Assembly: GCA_964372165.1 (NCBI GenBank)
Contig: CAYJPT010000042.1
Coordinates: 1 to 17,711, forward strand
Origin: CAYJAD01 sp964372165
Lineage (GTDB): Bacteria > Desulfobacterota > Desulfovibrionia > Desulfovibrionales > Desulfovibrionaceae
Direction of reading: 5' to 3'
DNA: 17,711 bases
Each line of letters starts with the position of its first letter. Position 1 is the stretch's first letter. The notes beneath the pieces were generated by a model. That model made no database searches and had not been told where the DNA came from. It was given only the letters and a program-made list of their open reading frames with translations. The position numbers were made by a program, and so were the translations under genes. Below, piece after piece: positions 6,459 to 14,194 of the stretch.

Positions 6459-6513
6459 AGCTAATAAACAACTGCGCCATGTTGATAAATATAATAAAAC
6501 ATGTTTATTAGCT
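6459..6513. repeat. Inverted repeat between divergent genes
   Basis: AGCTAATAAACA (6459-6470) is a perfect inverted match to TGTTTATTAGCT (6502-6513), with 31 bases between. Inside lies a second pair, CATGTT (6478-6483) and AACATG (6498-6503), overlapping the right arm. No T-run follows on either strand, so it is not an obvious terminator. It may be an operator or a cruciform-forming site. Confidence 0.5.
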
Positions 6514-6710
6514 TAAGCCAATACTTAGCACCTTGTGTTACCCACTCATAACTAAACTATAGCATAGAAGTAAAGCCTTATTCTTTGTAAAATTTTTCCA
6601 CGCTTGACGAGAAGGCTCTCTAAGGGCAAAATGGCGCATTAAGAGTAAACATGTCTTTATGAAATTGTGTTAAATAGTCAAATACTTAAAAATAAATTAG
6701 TGTATTGATA

Positions 6711-6716
6711 TATAAT
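6711..6716 (+). promoter_or_regulatory. Perfect -10 hexamer for the moaA-ruvAB-thyX operon
   Basis: TATAAT (6711-6716) would place a transcription start near 6724, about 45 nt before the first gene. The -35 is poor: TTAAAA lies 19 bases upstream. This suggests a weak or activator-dependent promoter, or a chance hexamer in AT-rich DNA. Confidence 0.35.
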
Positions 6717-6769
6717 CTGATTGTAAATTTTTAGTTTTTTGACTAAGTAGCTTGTAACAAAACTATAAC

Positions 6770-7342
6770 ATGAGTAGGAATATGAATAAATATAATATCG
6801 AAACAATAGAAGTAAATCCGTATTTTGATTTAGAGTTTGTCATGCGCACCAGTCAAGAAAACCGCATAGGTGGCAATACCTTAGAAAGGTTTGCTAGTCT
6901 TTGGCCAGAATGGAGTAAAAAATTGTGTGTTCGCAAGGTAGATACTGGTAAGGTTACATTTCTTGCAGTTTGGTTGCCTGAAGAGGTTGAAGAAAGTATA
7001 GATACTTCATGGGCTGAGTCACCATCGCAGGCATATTTGGATAATGCTTTAGCACAATGTCTTTGTATGAGTGCTGTGCACGATATTTTACCGGAAGTTG
7101 AAGGTGCAGGCTGTGCTCCATGTCCACGCCCAACAGATACTCTACGTGCAGCCTTACAAGAAGCCGGCATACCATATAAGGATGAAGGACCTACTCTTTC
7201 AAGGCGATTTGCCGTAGTTACGCATTATCCATTTAAAGGTGCTTGTGAAATCTGCTCCTTGCAGGCTAATTGTCCTAAAGGACAAGGACAAGCCGGAGCT
7301 GCAGCTGTTGTTTTGCCAGGGTATGAGCGAACAGAACTATGA
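6770..7342 (+). CDS. Hypothetical Cys-motif protein coupled to moaA, 190 aa
   Basis: I do not recognise this family. The 190-aa product has eight cysteines, five of them in a motif-like arrangement: C115-x2-C118 (GCAPCPRP) and C159-x2-C162-x5-C168 (CEICSLQANCPKG). This could bind a metal or an Fe-S cluster. No signal peptide or membrane span is seen; the central part (LERFASLWPEW, FLAVWLPEEVEES, ALAQCLCMSAVHDILPEVEG) looks like a soluble fold. The start is uncertain: the ATG at 6770 lacks a ribosome-binding site and the ATG at 6782 has AGGA only 2 nt away. The stop overlaps the moaA start (ATGA), so the two are translationally coupled, and a role linked to molybdenum-cofactor synthesis is a reasonable guess. 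It is the first gene of the operon. Confidence 0.8.
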   Translation: MSRNMNKYNIETIEVNPYFDLEFVMRTSQENRIGGNTLERFASLWPEWSKKLCVRKVDTGKVTFLAVWLPEEVEESIDTSWAESPSQAYLDNALAQCLCMSAVHDILPEVEGAGCAPCPRPTDTLRAALQEAGIPYKDEGPTLSRRFAVVTHYPFKGACEICSLQANCPKGQGQAGAAAVVLPGYERTEL

Positions 7343-8397
7343 GTGAGCAGAATAAACGTGCATTGTTGACAGATGACTTTGGTCGTGTAGCTCGTTATTT
7401 GCGTCTGTCAGTGACAGATCGATGTAACTTGCGTTGTGTGTATTGCCAAAGTGAAGTTAAGCATAGTTTTATTCCGCATGAAAATGTTTTGCGGTATGAG
7501 GAGATGCTTACTGTTGTAGGCGCAGCTGTGAGCACTGGTATTAAAAAAATACGTCTTACAGGTGGCGAGCCTTTTGCACGCAAGGGATTTATGGGATTTA
7601 TGCATATGCTGCACCATAAGTTTCCGCAAGTTGATTTACGAATTACCAGCAATGGCACTTTATTGCAGCCGCATGTGCTTGCTTTGCATGATCTTGGGGT
7701 GCGTGGTATTAATATTTCCTTAGATTCTTTTGATAAACACACCTTTGAGCGTATAACTCGTGCCGATGTTTTTCATAAGGTGCGTGAGGCTATTGATGCC
7801 TTGTTAGCTGTGGGTATGCATGTTAAAATTAATGCCGTAGCTATGCGCGGAGTGACTGATAAAGAACTTGAAAAATTTGTTGATTTTGCTATGCATCATC
7901 CTGTTGATGTTCGTTTTATTGAATTTATGCCTATGGGCAGCGATACTAGGTGGAGTGATATGTATTTTATCTCAGCTGATGAAATACTTAAGCAGGCAAG
8001 TCACTATGTAGAACTTGAGCAAGACATTATTGCCCCTCCAGTTGAAACAAAAAATTCTGATTATCAAGTATATAATGGTCCTGCACGCATGTATAGCTTA
8101 AAAAATGGGCTTGGCCGATTGGGTTTTATAACTGCTATGTCAAACCATTTTTGTAATACATGTAATCGACTGCGTGTTACCTCTGATGGATTTGTACGCA
8201 CCTGCCTGTTTGCTGATAAAGAATACTCTTTAACTGGTATATTAAGAAATCAACGCTTTACAAATGAACGTAAAGAAGAGTTAATACACAAGATTATACA
8301 AAAATCTATGAAGACAAAACCCTTGGGTGAGGCTTTACTTAAAGCAAGGCATGCCACAGCCGTTGCAAAAAAGAACATGGTTTCCATTGGAGGTTAA
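7339..8397 (+). CDS. moaA: GTP 3',8-cyclase MoaA (molybdenum cofactor biosynthesis)
   Basis: MoaA is a radical-SAM enzyme that converts GTP to 3',8-cyclo-7,8-dihydro-GTP, the first step of molybdenum-cofactor synthesis. The 352-aa product has YLRLSVTDRCNLRCVYC with C29, C33 and C36 for the SAM cluster and RLTGGEPFARKG next to it. The C-terminal GTP-binding cluster has C272, C275 and C289 (HFCNTCNRLRVTSDGFVRTCLF). It ends in the functional Gly-Gly tail (SIGG). Length is close to the family norm. The start overlaps the stop of the 190-aa gene, and the end contains GGAGG, the ribosome-binding site of ruvA. No other moa or moe genes are in the window. Presence of MoaA implies molybdo- or tungstoenzymes such as formate dehydrogenase. 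Confidence 0.95.
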   Translation: MSEQNKRALLTDDFGRVARYLRLSVTDRCNLRCVYCQSEVKHSFIPHENVLRYEEMLTVVGAAVSTGIKKIRLTGGEPFARKGFMGFMHMLHHKFPQVDLRITSNGTLLQPHVLALHDLGVRGINISLDSFDKHTFERITRADVFHKVREAIDALLAVGMHVKINAVAMRGVTDKELEKFVDFAMHHPVDVRFIEFMPMGSDTRWSDMYFISADEILKQASHYVELEQDIIAPPVETKNSDYQVYNGPARMYSLKNGLGRLGFITAMSNHFCNTCNRLRVTSDGFVRTCLFADKEYSLTGILRNQRFTNERKEELIHKIIQKSMKTKPLGEALLKARHATAVAKKNMVSIGG

Positions 8398-8400
8398 TGC

Positions 8401-9003
8401 ATGATAGCCTATGTTGAAGGCAGGCTTGCTCAACAGTGGGGTAATGCTTGTGTGGTTATGACTGAAAGCGGCATCGGCTATGCTGTTGCTTTGCCAAACC
8501 ATACGCTTAGTCATTTGCCTGAACGTGGCGGAGCTGTAGCATTTCATACCAGCTTTCAAGTGCGTGAAGATGCACAAGAACTTTATGGTTTTGAAACATG
8601 GGATGAGCGGCAAACCTTTGAAATATTAATTAGTATTTCAAAAGTTGGTGCACGTACAGCTCTTGCAATTCTCTCATTATATCGCCCCGATGATTTGCGC
8701 AGGCTTGTACTTGACGATAATATGGCAGGTTTAACTCGTGTATCCGGTATAGGTAAAAAAACTGCTCAACATATCTTTTTGGAATTAAAATATAAGCTTA
8801 AAGTGGAAGATTTACCTGCCGCACTGGCTGGTGTTTCTGTTGTAAATAATGTATTTAGAGATGTGCTTGATGGCTTGCATAACCTTGGCTATGCCGAAGA
8901 AGAAACCCTACCCATTGTAAAAAGTATTTTGCAAAATGAGCCTGAGATTGATGTTTCATCAGCTTTACGTTTGGCGTTAAAAGGCTTGGCAATGCAACGT
9001 TAA
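8401..9003 (+). CDS. ruvA: Holliday junction branch migration protein RuvA
   Basis: RuvA tetramers bind four-way junctions and load the RuvB motor. The 200-aa product has the N-terminal OB fold (MIAYVEGRLAQQWG..., about 1-65), a first helix-hairpin-helix ISKVGARTALAIL (80-92), a second VSGIGKKTAQHIFLEL (114-129), and the C-terminal RuvB-contacting domain (about 148-200, VFRDVLDGLHNLGYAEEE). The first hairpin has Lys where Gly is common, probably harmless. GGAGG in the end of moaA lies 8 nt before the ATG. The stop codon lies within the left terminal repeat of the 193-bp element, which then separates ruvA from ruvB; usually the two genes are nearly adjacent. ruvC is not in this cluster. Confidence 0.95.
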   Translation: MIAYVEGRLAQQWGNACVVMTESGIGYAVALPNHTLSHLPERGGAVAFHTSFQVREDAQELYGFETWDERQTFEILISISKVGARTALAILSLYRPDDLRRLVLDDNMAGLTRVSGIGKKTAQHIFLELKYKLKVEDLPAALAGVSVVNNVFRDVLDGLHNLGYAEEETLPIVKSILQNEPEIDVSSALRLALKGLAMQR

Positions 9004-9191
9004 GGAAATGCTGATTTATTCTGCAAGCAGAATAAATCAGAAAGGCACACTGCCTTCATTCGCCTTGTGGGACGCAAAAAAGAGTGGTTTTTTGCTCTCA
9101 TTCGGCGTGCAAAGTAGGCGCAATTACCTACTTTGTAAGGAAACACACAATATGTTTTTTGGCTTGTTGATTTAATCAACGTTTCCTTAAC
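8999..9191 (+). repeat. Dispersed structured repeat, copy B (complete, MITE-like)
   Basis: A 193-bp element with imperfect terminal inverted repeats, 8999-9016 against 9174-9191 (16 of 18 matching; core TAAGGAAA and TTTCCTTA). Inside are: CTGATTTATTCTGC mirrored by GCAGAATAAATCAG (9011-9040); AAGGCA-cac-TGCCTT (9042-9056); GCAAAAAA with TTTTTTGC (9074-9095), enclosed by CGCC and GGCG; CAAAGTAGG with CCTACTTTG (9110-9135); GTTGATT-t-AATCAAC (9166-9180). A further TAAGGAAAC lies inside at 9136-9144. Partial copies occur at 1-37 and, inverted, at 17628-17711. No open frame of note. The left end overlaps the ruvA stop codon. It is probably a miniature non-autonomous mobile element or a structured interspersed repeat. 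Confidence 0.9.
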
Positions 9192-9192
9192 A

Positions 9193-9208
9193 AAGCAATT
9201 TTTTGCTT
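9193..9208 (+). other. Small hairpin between the repeat and ruvB
   Basis: AAGCAA (9193-9198) and TTGCTT (9203-9208) can form a 6-bp stem with a TTTT loop directly after the repeat. It is followed by A-rich, not T-rich, sequence on the plus strand, so it does not resemble a terminator for operon transcripts. Confidence 0.35.
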
Positions 9209-9254
9209 AAAAAATAATTTAATATGTGCAAATGGTCGATATATAGGTGTAAAA

Positions 9255-10253
9255 ATGTCGCATGAAGGTCCAAATCTTCCTGAAATGATGTCAGAATTTA
9301 GCGGAGCGGAAGAATCCGTCCGCCCTCGCAGCCTTGATGATTTTATCGGACAGGAAGAGTTGCGCGCTAACCTACGTGTGTATCTAGGTGCTGCAAAGGA
9401 GCGCGGTAAAGCTCTTGATCATACATTGTTTTGTGGCAATCCAGGACTTGGCAAAACAACACTTGCCCAAATTATGGCCTCAGAACTTGGGGTGAATATT
9501 ATTTGTACATCAGGGCCGGTGCTTGAGCGAAGTGGAGACTTAGCAGCTATTTTAACAAATTTATCACGGCATGATATTCTATTTGTTGACGAAATACATC
9601 GTATGCCCATTGCTGTGGAAGAAGTGCTTTATCCGGCACTTGAGGATTTTAAGCTTGACCTTGTAATAGGACAAGGGCCAGCAGCACGTACAGTAAAAAT
9701 CGATTTAGAACCATTTACTCTTGTAGGTGCAACTACTCGTATGGGCATGTTGTCTTCACCACTGCGTGATCGCTTTGGCATAGTAGCAAGGCTTGAATTT
9801 TATAGCCCTAAGGAACTTGCATCCATAGTTACACGTACTGCACAAATTTTAGGTGTTGGTATAAATCCTGACGGTGCAGCTGAGATAGGCCGCCGTGCCC
9901 GTGGTACACCGCGCATTGCGAACAGGCTTTTACGTCGTGTACGTGATTTTGCTCTTATGCATGGTGAGGCAATAATTACTGAAAGCCAAGCTGCAAATGC
10001 TATGGCTCGTATGGATGTAGATGAACACGGCCTTGATCAAATGGATAGAAAATTGCTAAATGTTCTCATAAAAACTTATGACGGTGGGCCAGTTGGTATT
10101 AAAACTCTAGCCGTAGCATGTTCAGAAGAAGTGCGCACTATCGAGGATATTTATGAACCATATCTTATTCAATGTGGTTTTTTAAAAAGAACATCCAGAG
10201 GGCGCATGGCCACAACCAAGGCTTATACTCACCTAAACTTACTTCTAAGATGA
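9255..10253 (+). CDS. ruvB: Holliday junction branch migration ATPase RuvB
   Basis: RuvB is the hexameric AAA+ motor that pulls DNA through the RuvA-bound junction. The 332-aa product starts with the usual VRPRSLDDFIGQEELRANL (22-40). Walker A is GNPGLGKTT (61-69; Pro is usual at 62), Walker B LFVDEIHR (109-116), and sensor I and arginine finger are in GATTRMGMLSSPLRDRFGI (158-176). The C-terminal winged helix follows (GLDQMDRKLLNVLIKTYDGGPVG through FLKRTSRGRMAT). All catalytic residues are present. AGGTG (9245-9249) lies 5 nt before the ATG. The gene is 251 bp from ruvA because of the inserted repeat, and 9 bp from thyX. Confidence 0.97.
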   Translation: MSHEGPNLPEMMSEFSGAEESVRPRSLDDFIGQEELRANLRVYLGAAKERGKALDHTLFCGNPGLGKTTLAQIMASELGVNIICTSGPVLERSGDLAAILTNLSRHDILFVDEIHRMPIAVEEVLYPALEDFKLDLVIGQGPAARTVKIDLEPFTLVGATTRMGMLSSPLRDRFGIVARLEFYSPKELASIVTRTAQILGVGINPDGAAEIGRRARGTPRIANRLLRRVRDFALMHGEAIITESQAANAMARMDVDEHGLDQMDRKLLNVLIKTYDGGPVGIKTLAVACSEEVRTIEDIYEPYLIQCGFLKRTSRGRMATTKAYTHLNLLLR

Positions 10254-10262
10254 GAAATTATC

Positions 10263-10985
10263 ATGCCAGCAGTTAAATCTAAAGTGATACTACTAAGTCA
10301 TACCCCAAGTCCTTTATCTGTAATCTACGCAGCATGCCGTCAGTGTTATTACCCAGGCTTTGTGGGCGATATGTGGGACGATCTTCAGCATGAAGAAATA
10401 AGCTTACAAAAACAGGCTGATCTTGTAAAAAAAATTGTTGAGTCAGGGCATGCAAGCCCTATTGAACATGTAAGTTTCAGTTTTGCGGTTGAAGGAATTT
10501 CCAGAGCACTTTCGCATCAATTAGTACGTCATCGCATCGCCTCATACTCTCAACAAAGTCAGCGTTATGTTGATGGTTCACAATGCAATTACATCATACC
10601 ACCTGCCGTTGCAAAAAATCCTGCGGCATTAGCGCGTTTTGAGGAGTTTATGCAAGAAGTTGGTAGAGCATATGGCGATATTCATGCCCTATTAAAAGAA
10701 GATGGTCGTGACGCCAAGGCCAATGAAGATGCACGTTTTGTTCTGCCACAAGCTGCAGAAACACGTATAGTTGTGAGTATGAATTGTCGCAGTTTATTAA
10801 ACTTTTTTGCTCATCGTTGCTGTGTTCGCGCACAGTGGGAAATACGTATAGTTGCTAATAATATGCTTAAAATATGTCAAGAAATTCTACCAGAAGTCTT
10901 TGAAAACGCTGGCGCACCTTGCGAGCGGACTAAAATATGCCCTGAAGGAAAATTCAGTTGTGGGCGTTACCCTACAAAAAGTTAA
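10263..10985 (+). CDS. thyX: Flavin-dependent thymidylate synthase ThyX
   Basis: ThyX makes dTMP from dUMP using methylenetetrahydrofolate, FAD and NADPH, without releasing dihydrofolate. The 240-aa product has the signature RHRIASYSQQSQR (89-101), which fits the RHRx7S ThyX motif, preceded by ISRALSHQLVRH. NCRSLLNFFAHRCCVRAQWEIR is the second conserved block. The C-terminal tail ENAGAPCERTKICPEGKFSCGR has three spaced cysteines that could bind a metal. It is the last gene of the plus-strand operon; the weak ribosome-binding site (GAGA) overlaps the ruvB stop region. The stop lies only 10 bp from the convergent tsaB stop, with no evident terminator between. No ThyA is seen in the window. Confidence 0.96.
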   Translation: MPAVKSKVILLSHTPSPLSVIYAACRQCYYPGFVGDMWDDLQHEEISLQKQADLVKKIVESGHASPIEHVSFSFAVEGISRALSHQLVRHRIASYSQQSQRYVDGSQCNYIIPPAVAKNPAALARFEEFMQEVGRAYGDIHALLKEDGRDAKANEDARFVLPQAAETRIVVSMNCRSLLNFFAHRCCVRAQWEIRIVANNMLKICQEILPEVFENAGAPCERTKICPEGKFSCGRYPTKS

Positions 10986-10995
10986 TGCTTTTATA

Positions 10996-11802
10996 TCAGA
11001 AGTTGTTTTGTTTTAATAATGCTTCTAAACGAGCATGAGCCATTTGTGGCTCTAAACCCATTTTTTGAGCTATTAAATCAAGATTTTCCACAGCATCACA
11101 AGGACGTACATATAGGGGTTCAATATCTTGCTCATGGTAATTTGCATGCAGTGCCAATTCCCATAAGGCTTTAGGTGTTGGTGCACTATGCTCAATTGGT
11201 TTCACAATATCCTGTAATCCATTGGCAAATGCAGGAGCTAATGCTTCCCAATTTCGCTTAAGTCCACTACCTAGTATGACAGAGTGCGCAGGTGATGCCT
11301 GCAATATTTTGATGATGTCCTTGATTAAGTACAATTGCACATCATGCACTGCTTCTGGCAATAAATTATCGGATACTTTAAACGCCTGAGCATGAACCAT
11401 ATTTCGTCTTGCATGGCTAATAGTCCATATGTATCCAATTTTATTGGGTGTACTTTGTATGTTATTTTGCTGCTCAAGTGCCACGTCCAGAGCAAGGGCT
11501 TGTAAAAAATCAATACTTGCATTTTTTGCTCTGCTAATACGCCTTACAGCTGCCACTGTACCAAGAACTAATCTAATACCGGTAAAGCTCCCCGGACCAT
11601 ATACACAAGCCCAACGCTCAACATCACAAATTTCAATTTTAGAAATTGTAAATAATGCACTTAGGGCAGGTGCAAGTATTTCTGCTCCCTTAATTGGACC
11701 TTTGGCTGAAATGGGCCAGCTTTGAGAAGAAATAATGCCTGTATTGTTACCAAGCACAATATCTAGCTGACCCTCAGCATAATTTAGCACACAAGTGAGC
11801 AT
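10996..11802 (-). CDS. tsaB: tRNA threonylcarbamoyladenosine biosynthesis protein TsaB
   Basis: TsaB is the scaffold partner of TsaD, and with TsaE and TsaC it makes t6A37 on ANN-decoding tRNAs. The 268-aa product shows the ASKHA-fold motif YGPGSFTGIRLVLGTV (68-83), with WACVYGPGS typical of TsaB, and the C-terminal PLYVRPCDAVENLD, usual in this family as PLYLRxxDA. The N-terminal phosphate loop (MLTCVLNYAEGQLDIVLG) has lost the canonical LAIDTS signature, as is common in TsaB. It is the last gene of the pyrH operon. Its ATG shares one base with the rseP stop (TAATG), so translation is coupled. Confidence 0.88.
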   Translation of the reverse strand: MLTCVLNYAEGQLDIVLGNNTGIISSQSWPISAKGPIKGAEILAPALSALFTISKIEICDVERWACVYGPGSFTGIRLVLGTVAAVRRISRAKNASIDFLQALALDVALEQQNNIQSTPNKIGYIWTISHARRNMVHAQAFKVSDNLLPEAVHDVQLYLIKDIIKILQASPAHSVILGSGLKRNWEALAPAFANGLQDIVKPIEHSAPTPKALWELALHANYHEQDIEPLYVRPCDAVENLDLIAQKMGLEPQMAHARLEALLKQNNF

Positions 11803-12881
11803 TATCCGACAAAATCCTTAAATAAACGCATAATATCATTGAATGTAGCTAGGACCATAAGACCAATCAATAAGAAAAATCCTACTTGACCGCTAATTTC
11901 ACGTACCCTTGCAGGCAATGGGCGACGAAAAACCATTTCAAGCAAGAAAAATACAATATGTCCACCGTCAAGCATAGGGATTGGTAAAAGATTCAAAATA
12001 CCAAGGTTGATACTTATAAGCGCTGCAATGGATAATACATTTGCAAGTCCCTCTGATGCTTGTTGACCTACAATTTGCACAATCATAATAGGGCCACCAA
12101 CTTGATCTAGCGGTACAACTCTTTGAAATAATTTTACAAAGCCAGTCCATGTAAGTTCAAGCATAGTCCATGTGCGCTCTGCACCAGCACCAATGGAATC
12201 AAAAAATCCTATATCTATATGAGCAGTTTCACCAGAGGCCTTTACACCAATGACCCAAGTCTCTTGATCCTCGCCAAAAATGGTTTTGCGTGTAGCTGAT
12301 TTTGCAGTCAAAGTGAAGTTTTGTATTGTGCCTGCACGATCAACACTTAGTTGCATAGGTTTGCCAGCGCTATCATTAATGGCTTTTGCCATAACTACCC
12401 AATCATCAATGTCCTGCCCATCTACACTTAAGATAATGTCACCGGACTTAAGTCCTGCCGCAGCAGCAGGGCTATTTTCTTGCACGGTTCCAATGCTTGG
12501 TATAAGTTGTGCCTGCCCATAGCCATATGCAAGGCCGATGCAAAGTATCCAAGCTAATAAAATATTGGCAATAGGGCCTGCTAATACAACTAATAAACGC
12601 TGCCATGCCGGGCGGTCAGAAAAGTACTCATCACGGGTAAAGCCCTGAGGTAAATCTTCTCCACTTTCTTCACCCACTAGGGCGCAATAGCCACCAAGAG
12701 GTACTGCAGACAAGCAATATTCAGTTTTTCCAATAGTACGCGACCAAAGCTTTGGTCCAAAACCCAAAGAAAAGGTTGAAACTCCCATACCAAAAGCACG
12801 TGCCATTAGGTAATGGCCAAGCTCATGAAAAAATATAAGTCCACCAAGGACTAATAAAACAGTTATTATACTTATAATCAC
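11802..12881 (-). CDS. rseP: Site-2 protease RseP (intramembrane zinc metalloprotease)
   Basis: RseP cuts anti-sigma factor or related membrane substrates within the inner membrane and can clear signal-peptide remnants. The 359-aa product has HELGH (19-23) in its first membrane segment, one PDZ domain at about 110-190 (IGTVQENSPAAAAGLKSGDIILSVDG), and the second active-site motif LDGGH (304-308, with zinc-ligand Asp305) in a late membrane segment. Only one PDZ domain is visible where E. coli RseP has two; the shorter form is common outside enterics. The GTG start at 12881 overlaps the dxr stop (GTGA), and AGGA lies 6 nt upstream. Its place between dxr and tsaB in a cdsA-dxr-rseP block is widely conserved. 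Confidence 0.95.
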   Translation of the reverse strand: MIISIITVLLVLGGLIFFHELGHYLMARAFGMGVSTFSLGFGPKLWSRTIGKTEYCLSAVPLGGYCALVGEESGEDLPQGFTRDEYFSDRPAWQRLLVVLAGPIANILLAWILCIGLAYGYGQAQLIPSIGTVQENSPAAAAGLKSGDIILSVDGQDIDDWVVMAKAINDSAGKPMQLSVDRAGTIQNFTLTAKSATRKTIFGEDQETWVIGVKASGETAHIDIGFFDSIGAGAERTWTMLELTWTGFVKLFQRVVPLDQVGGPIMIVQIVGQQASEGLANVLSIAALISINLGILNLLPIPMLDGGHIVFFLLEMVFRRPLPARVREISGQVGFFLLIGLMVLATFNDIMRLFKDFVG

Positions 12882-14179
12882 AATTTTTCCTGTACACCGA
12901 TTAAGGTAAATACCTTAGCGCGGGCTTTAGTGTCTAGATCCATAATGGCACTCAAGCTAGTTTTGACTTGTGCACGAATGGCTCCTAATGATGAAAAATG
13001 CAACAAACTAAAAGGGCTACTTTGAGGAGTTGCAAAGCTATTCATAGTTGACTCTACCAATGTCGGTATATCATTAATGGATATACGTCCAGACAAAAAT
13101 AAACTAACAGCTGCTTCATTGGCTGCATTTAAGACTATACATTGTCCACCACGCTCACGCATGGCACGTATAGCCAACGATAAACATGGAAAAGAAAATA
13201 TATCCGGTTCTAAAAACGTCAAGTTACCAAGCTTTACAATATCAAGTTCTTCAACACCAATATCAAGTAAATTTGGCCATAGCATACAATGTCCAATAGG
13301 CATGCGCATATCTGCTTTACCAAGGTGTGCCATAATAGAATTATCGGTAAATTCAACTAATGCATGGATAATAGATTGAGGATGCACAACCACTTTTAAT
13401 TTATCTTTATCAATACCATAAAGGTGCATAGCTTCAATAAGCTCTAGTCCTTTATTCATTAGTGTTGCAGAATCAATGCTAATTTTTGGGCCCATACTCC
13501 AATTTGGATGTTTTAAGGCTTGTTTAGAAGTAACTCTTTGTAATTCATCACGCGAATAACCAAGAAAAGGTCCGCCAGATGCTGTTATGATAATACGTTT
13601 TAAATGCTTTTCGTCACGTCCACATAAAGCTTGAAAGATAGCATTATGTTCTGAATCTACCGGTAATATACTTGCCTTACTTTGCTTACAAATTGCTCGT
13701 ATTAAATCGCCAGCTAAAACTAATGATTCTTTATTGGCTAAGCAAATTACCTTACCTGCTAAAGCTGCTTCAAGAGTAGCACGAAGTCCTGCTGCACCTA
13801 CTTGCGCTGAAAGAACAGTGTTTGCAGACTCAAGTGTGGCAAGCTCGGCGTATCCGTCAGCTCCATAAAAAATTTCAGGTTTATAACTCTTAGGTAATAG
13901 TTTGCGTAAAAGCTCAAGTGATGCAACGTCATGAACAGCAAGGTAGCGTGGTTTAAACTGCAGAGCTTGTTGGGCAAGTAAAGTAACATTACGAGCCCCT
14001 GCAAGTGCTATAACTTCAAATTCCTTTGGGTATAGCTGTATAATGCGTAAAGCATTTTGACCAATAGAGCCGGTGCTACCCAGTAAAACAATTTGACGCT
14101 TAGACATGCACCAATCTTCAGATGGAGGTGCAGAAATGTAATTAATATTGCCTTGTTGGGATGGCCAAGTTGAAATCAT
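12878..14179 (-). CDS. dxr: 1-deoxy-D-xylulose-5-phosphate reductoisomerase Dxr
   Basis: Dxr converts DXP to MEP with NADPH, the committed step of the non-mevalonate isoprenoid pathway, here upstream of UppS in the same operon. The product is 433 aa from the ATG at 14179, longer than the usual roughly 390-400. The NADPH loop GSTGSIGQ is at 34-41. The metal ligands are D175 and E177 in PVDSEHNAIFQ and E246 in NKGLELIEA, with SGGPF at 201-205 and PNWSMGPKISIDSATLMNKG before it. A Met at residue 25 (14107; MSKRQIVLLGSTG) would give 409 aa and could be the true start, although neither start has a strong ribosome-binding site. The C-terminus is complete. It lies 15 bp after cdsA and overlaps rseP. 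Confidence 0.95.
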   Translation of the reverse strand: MISTWPSQQGNINYISAPPSEDWCMSKRQIVLLGSTGSIGQNALRIIQLYPKEFEVIALAGARNVTLLAQQALQFKPRYLAVHDVASLELLRKLLPKSYKPEIFYGADGYAELATLESANTVLSAQVGAAGLRATLEAALAGKVICLANKESLVLAGDLIRAICKQSKASILPVDSEHNAIFQALCGRDEKHLKRIIITASGGPFLGYSRDELQRVTSKQALKHPNWSMGPKISIDSATLMNKGLELIEAMHLYGIDKDKLKVVVHPQSIIHALVEFTDNSIMAHLGKADMRMPIGHCMLWPNLLDIGVEELDIVKLGNLTFLEPDIFSFPCLSLAIRAMRERGGQCIVLNAANEAAVSLFLSGRISINDIPTLVESTMNSFATPQSSPFSLLHFSSLGAIRAQVKTSLSAIMDLDTKARAKVFTLIGVQEKL

Positions 14180-14194
14180 ACAGTTACCAAAGTG

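Larger units (their letters stand above)
6323..6769. other. Divergent intergenic region
   Basis: About 447 AT-rich bases between the divergent 85-aa (-) and 190-aa (+) genes. I see no gene or tRNA. It holds a small hairpin CACCT-agttaa-AGGTG (6401-6416), a 12-bp inverted repeat (6459-6513) and a perfect TATAAT (6711-6716). No convincing minus-strand promoter with both boxes was found, although TATATT-like hexamers lie within 40 nt of the 85-aa gene. Confidence 0.55.

Noticed and set aside
9001..9191. Repeat block as a CRISPR array or rho-independent terminator
   Set aside because: There are no regularly spaced direct repeats, and none of the hairpins is followed by a T-run on the plus strand.
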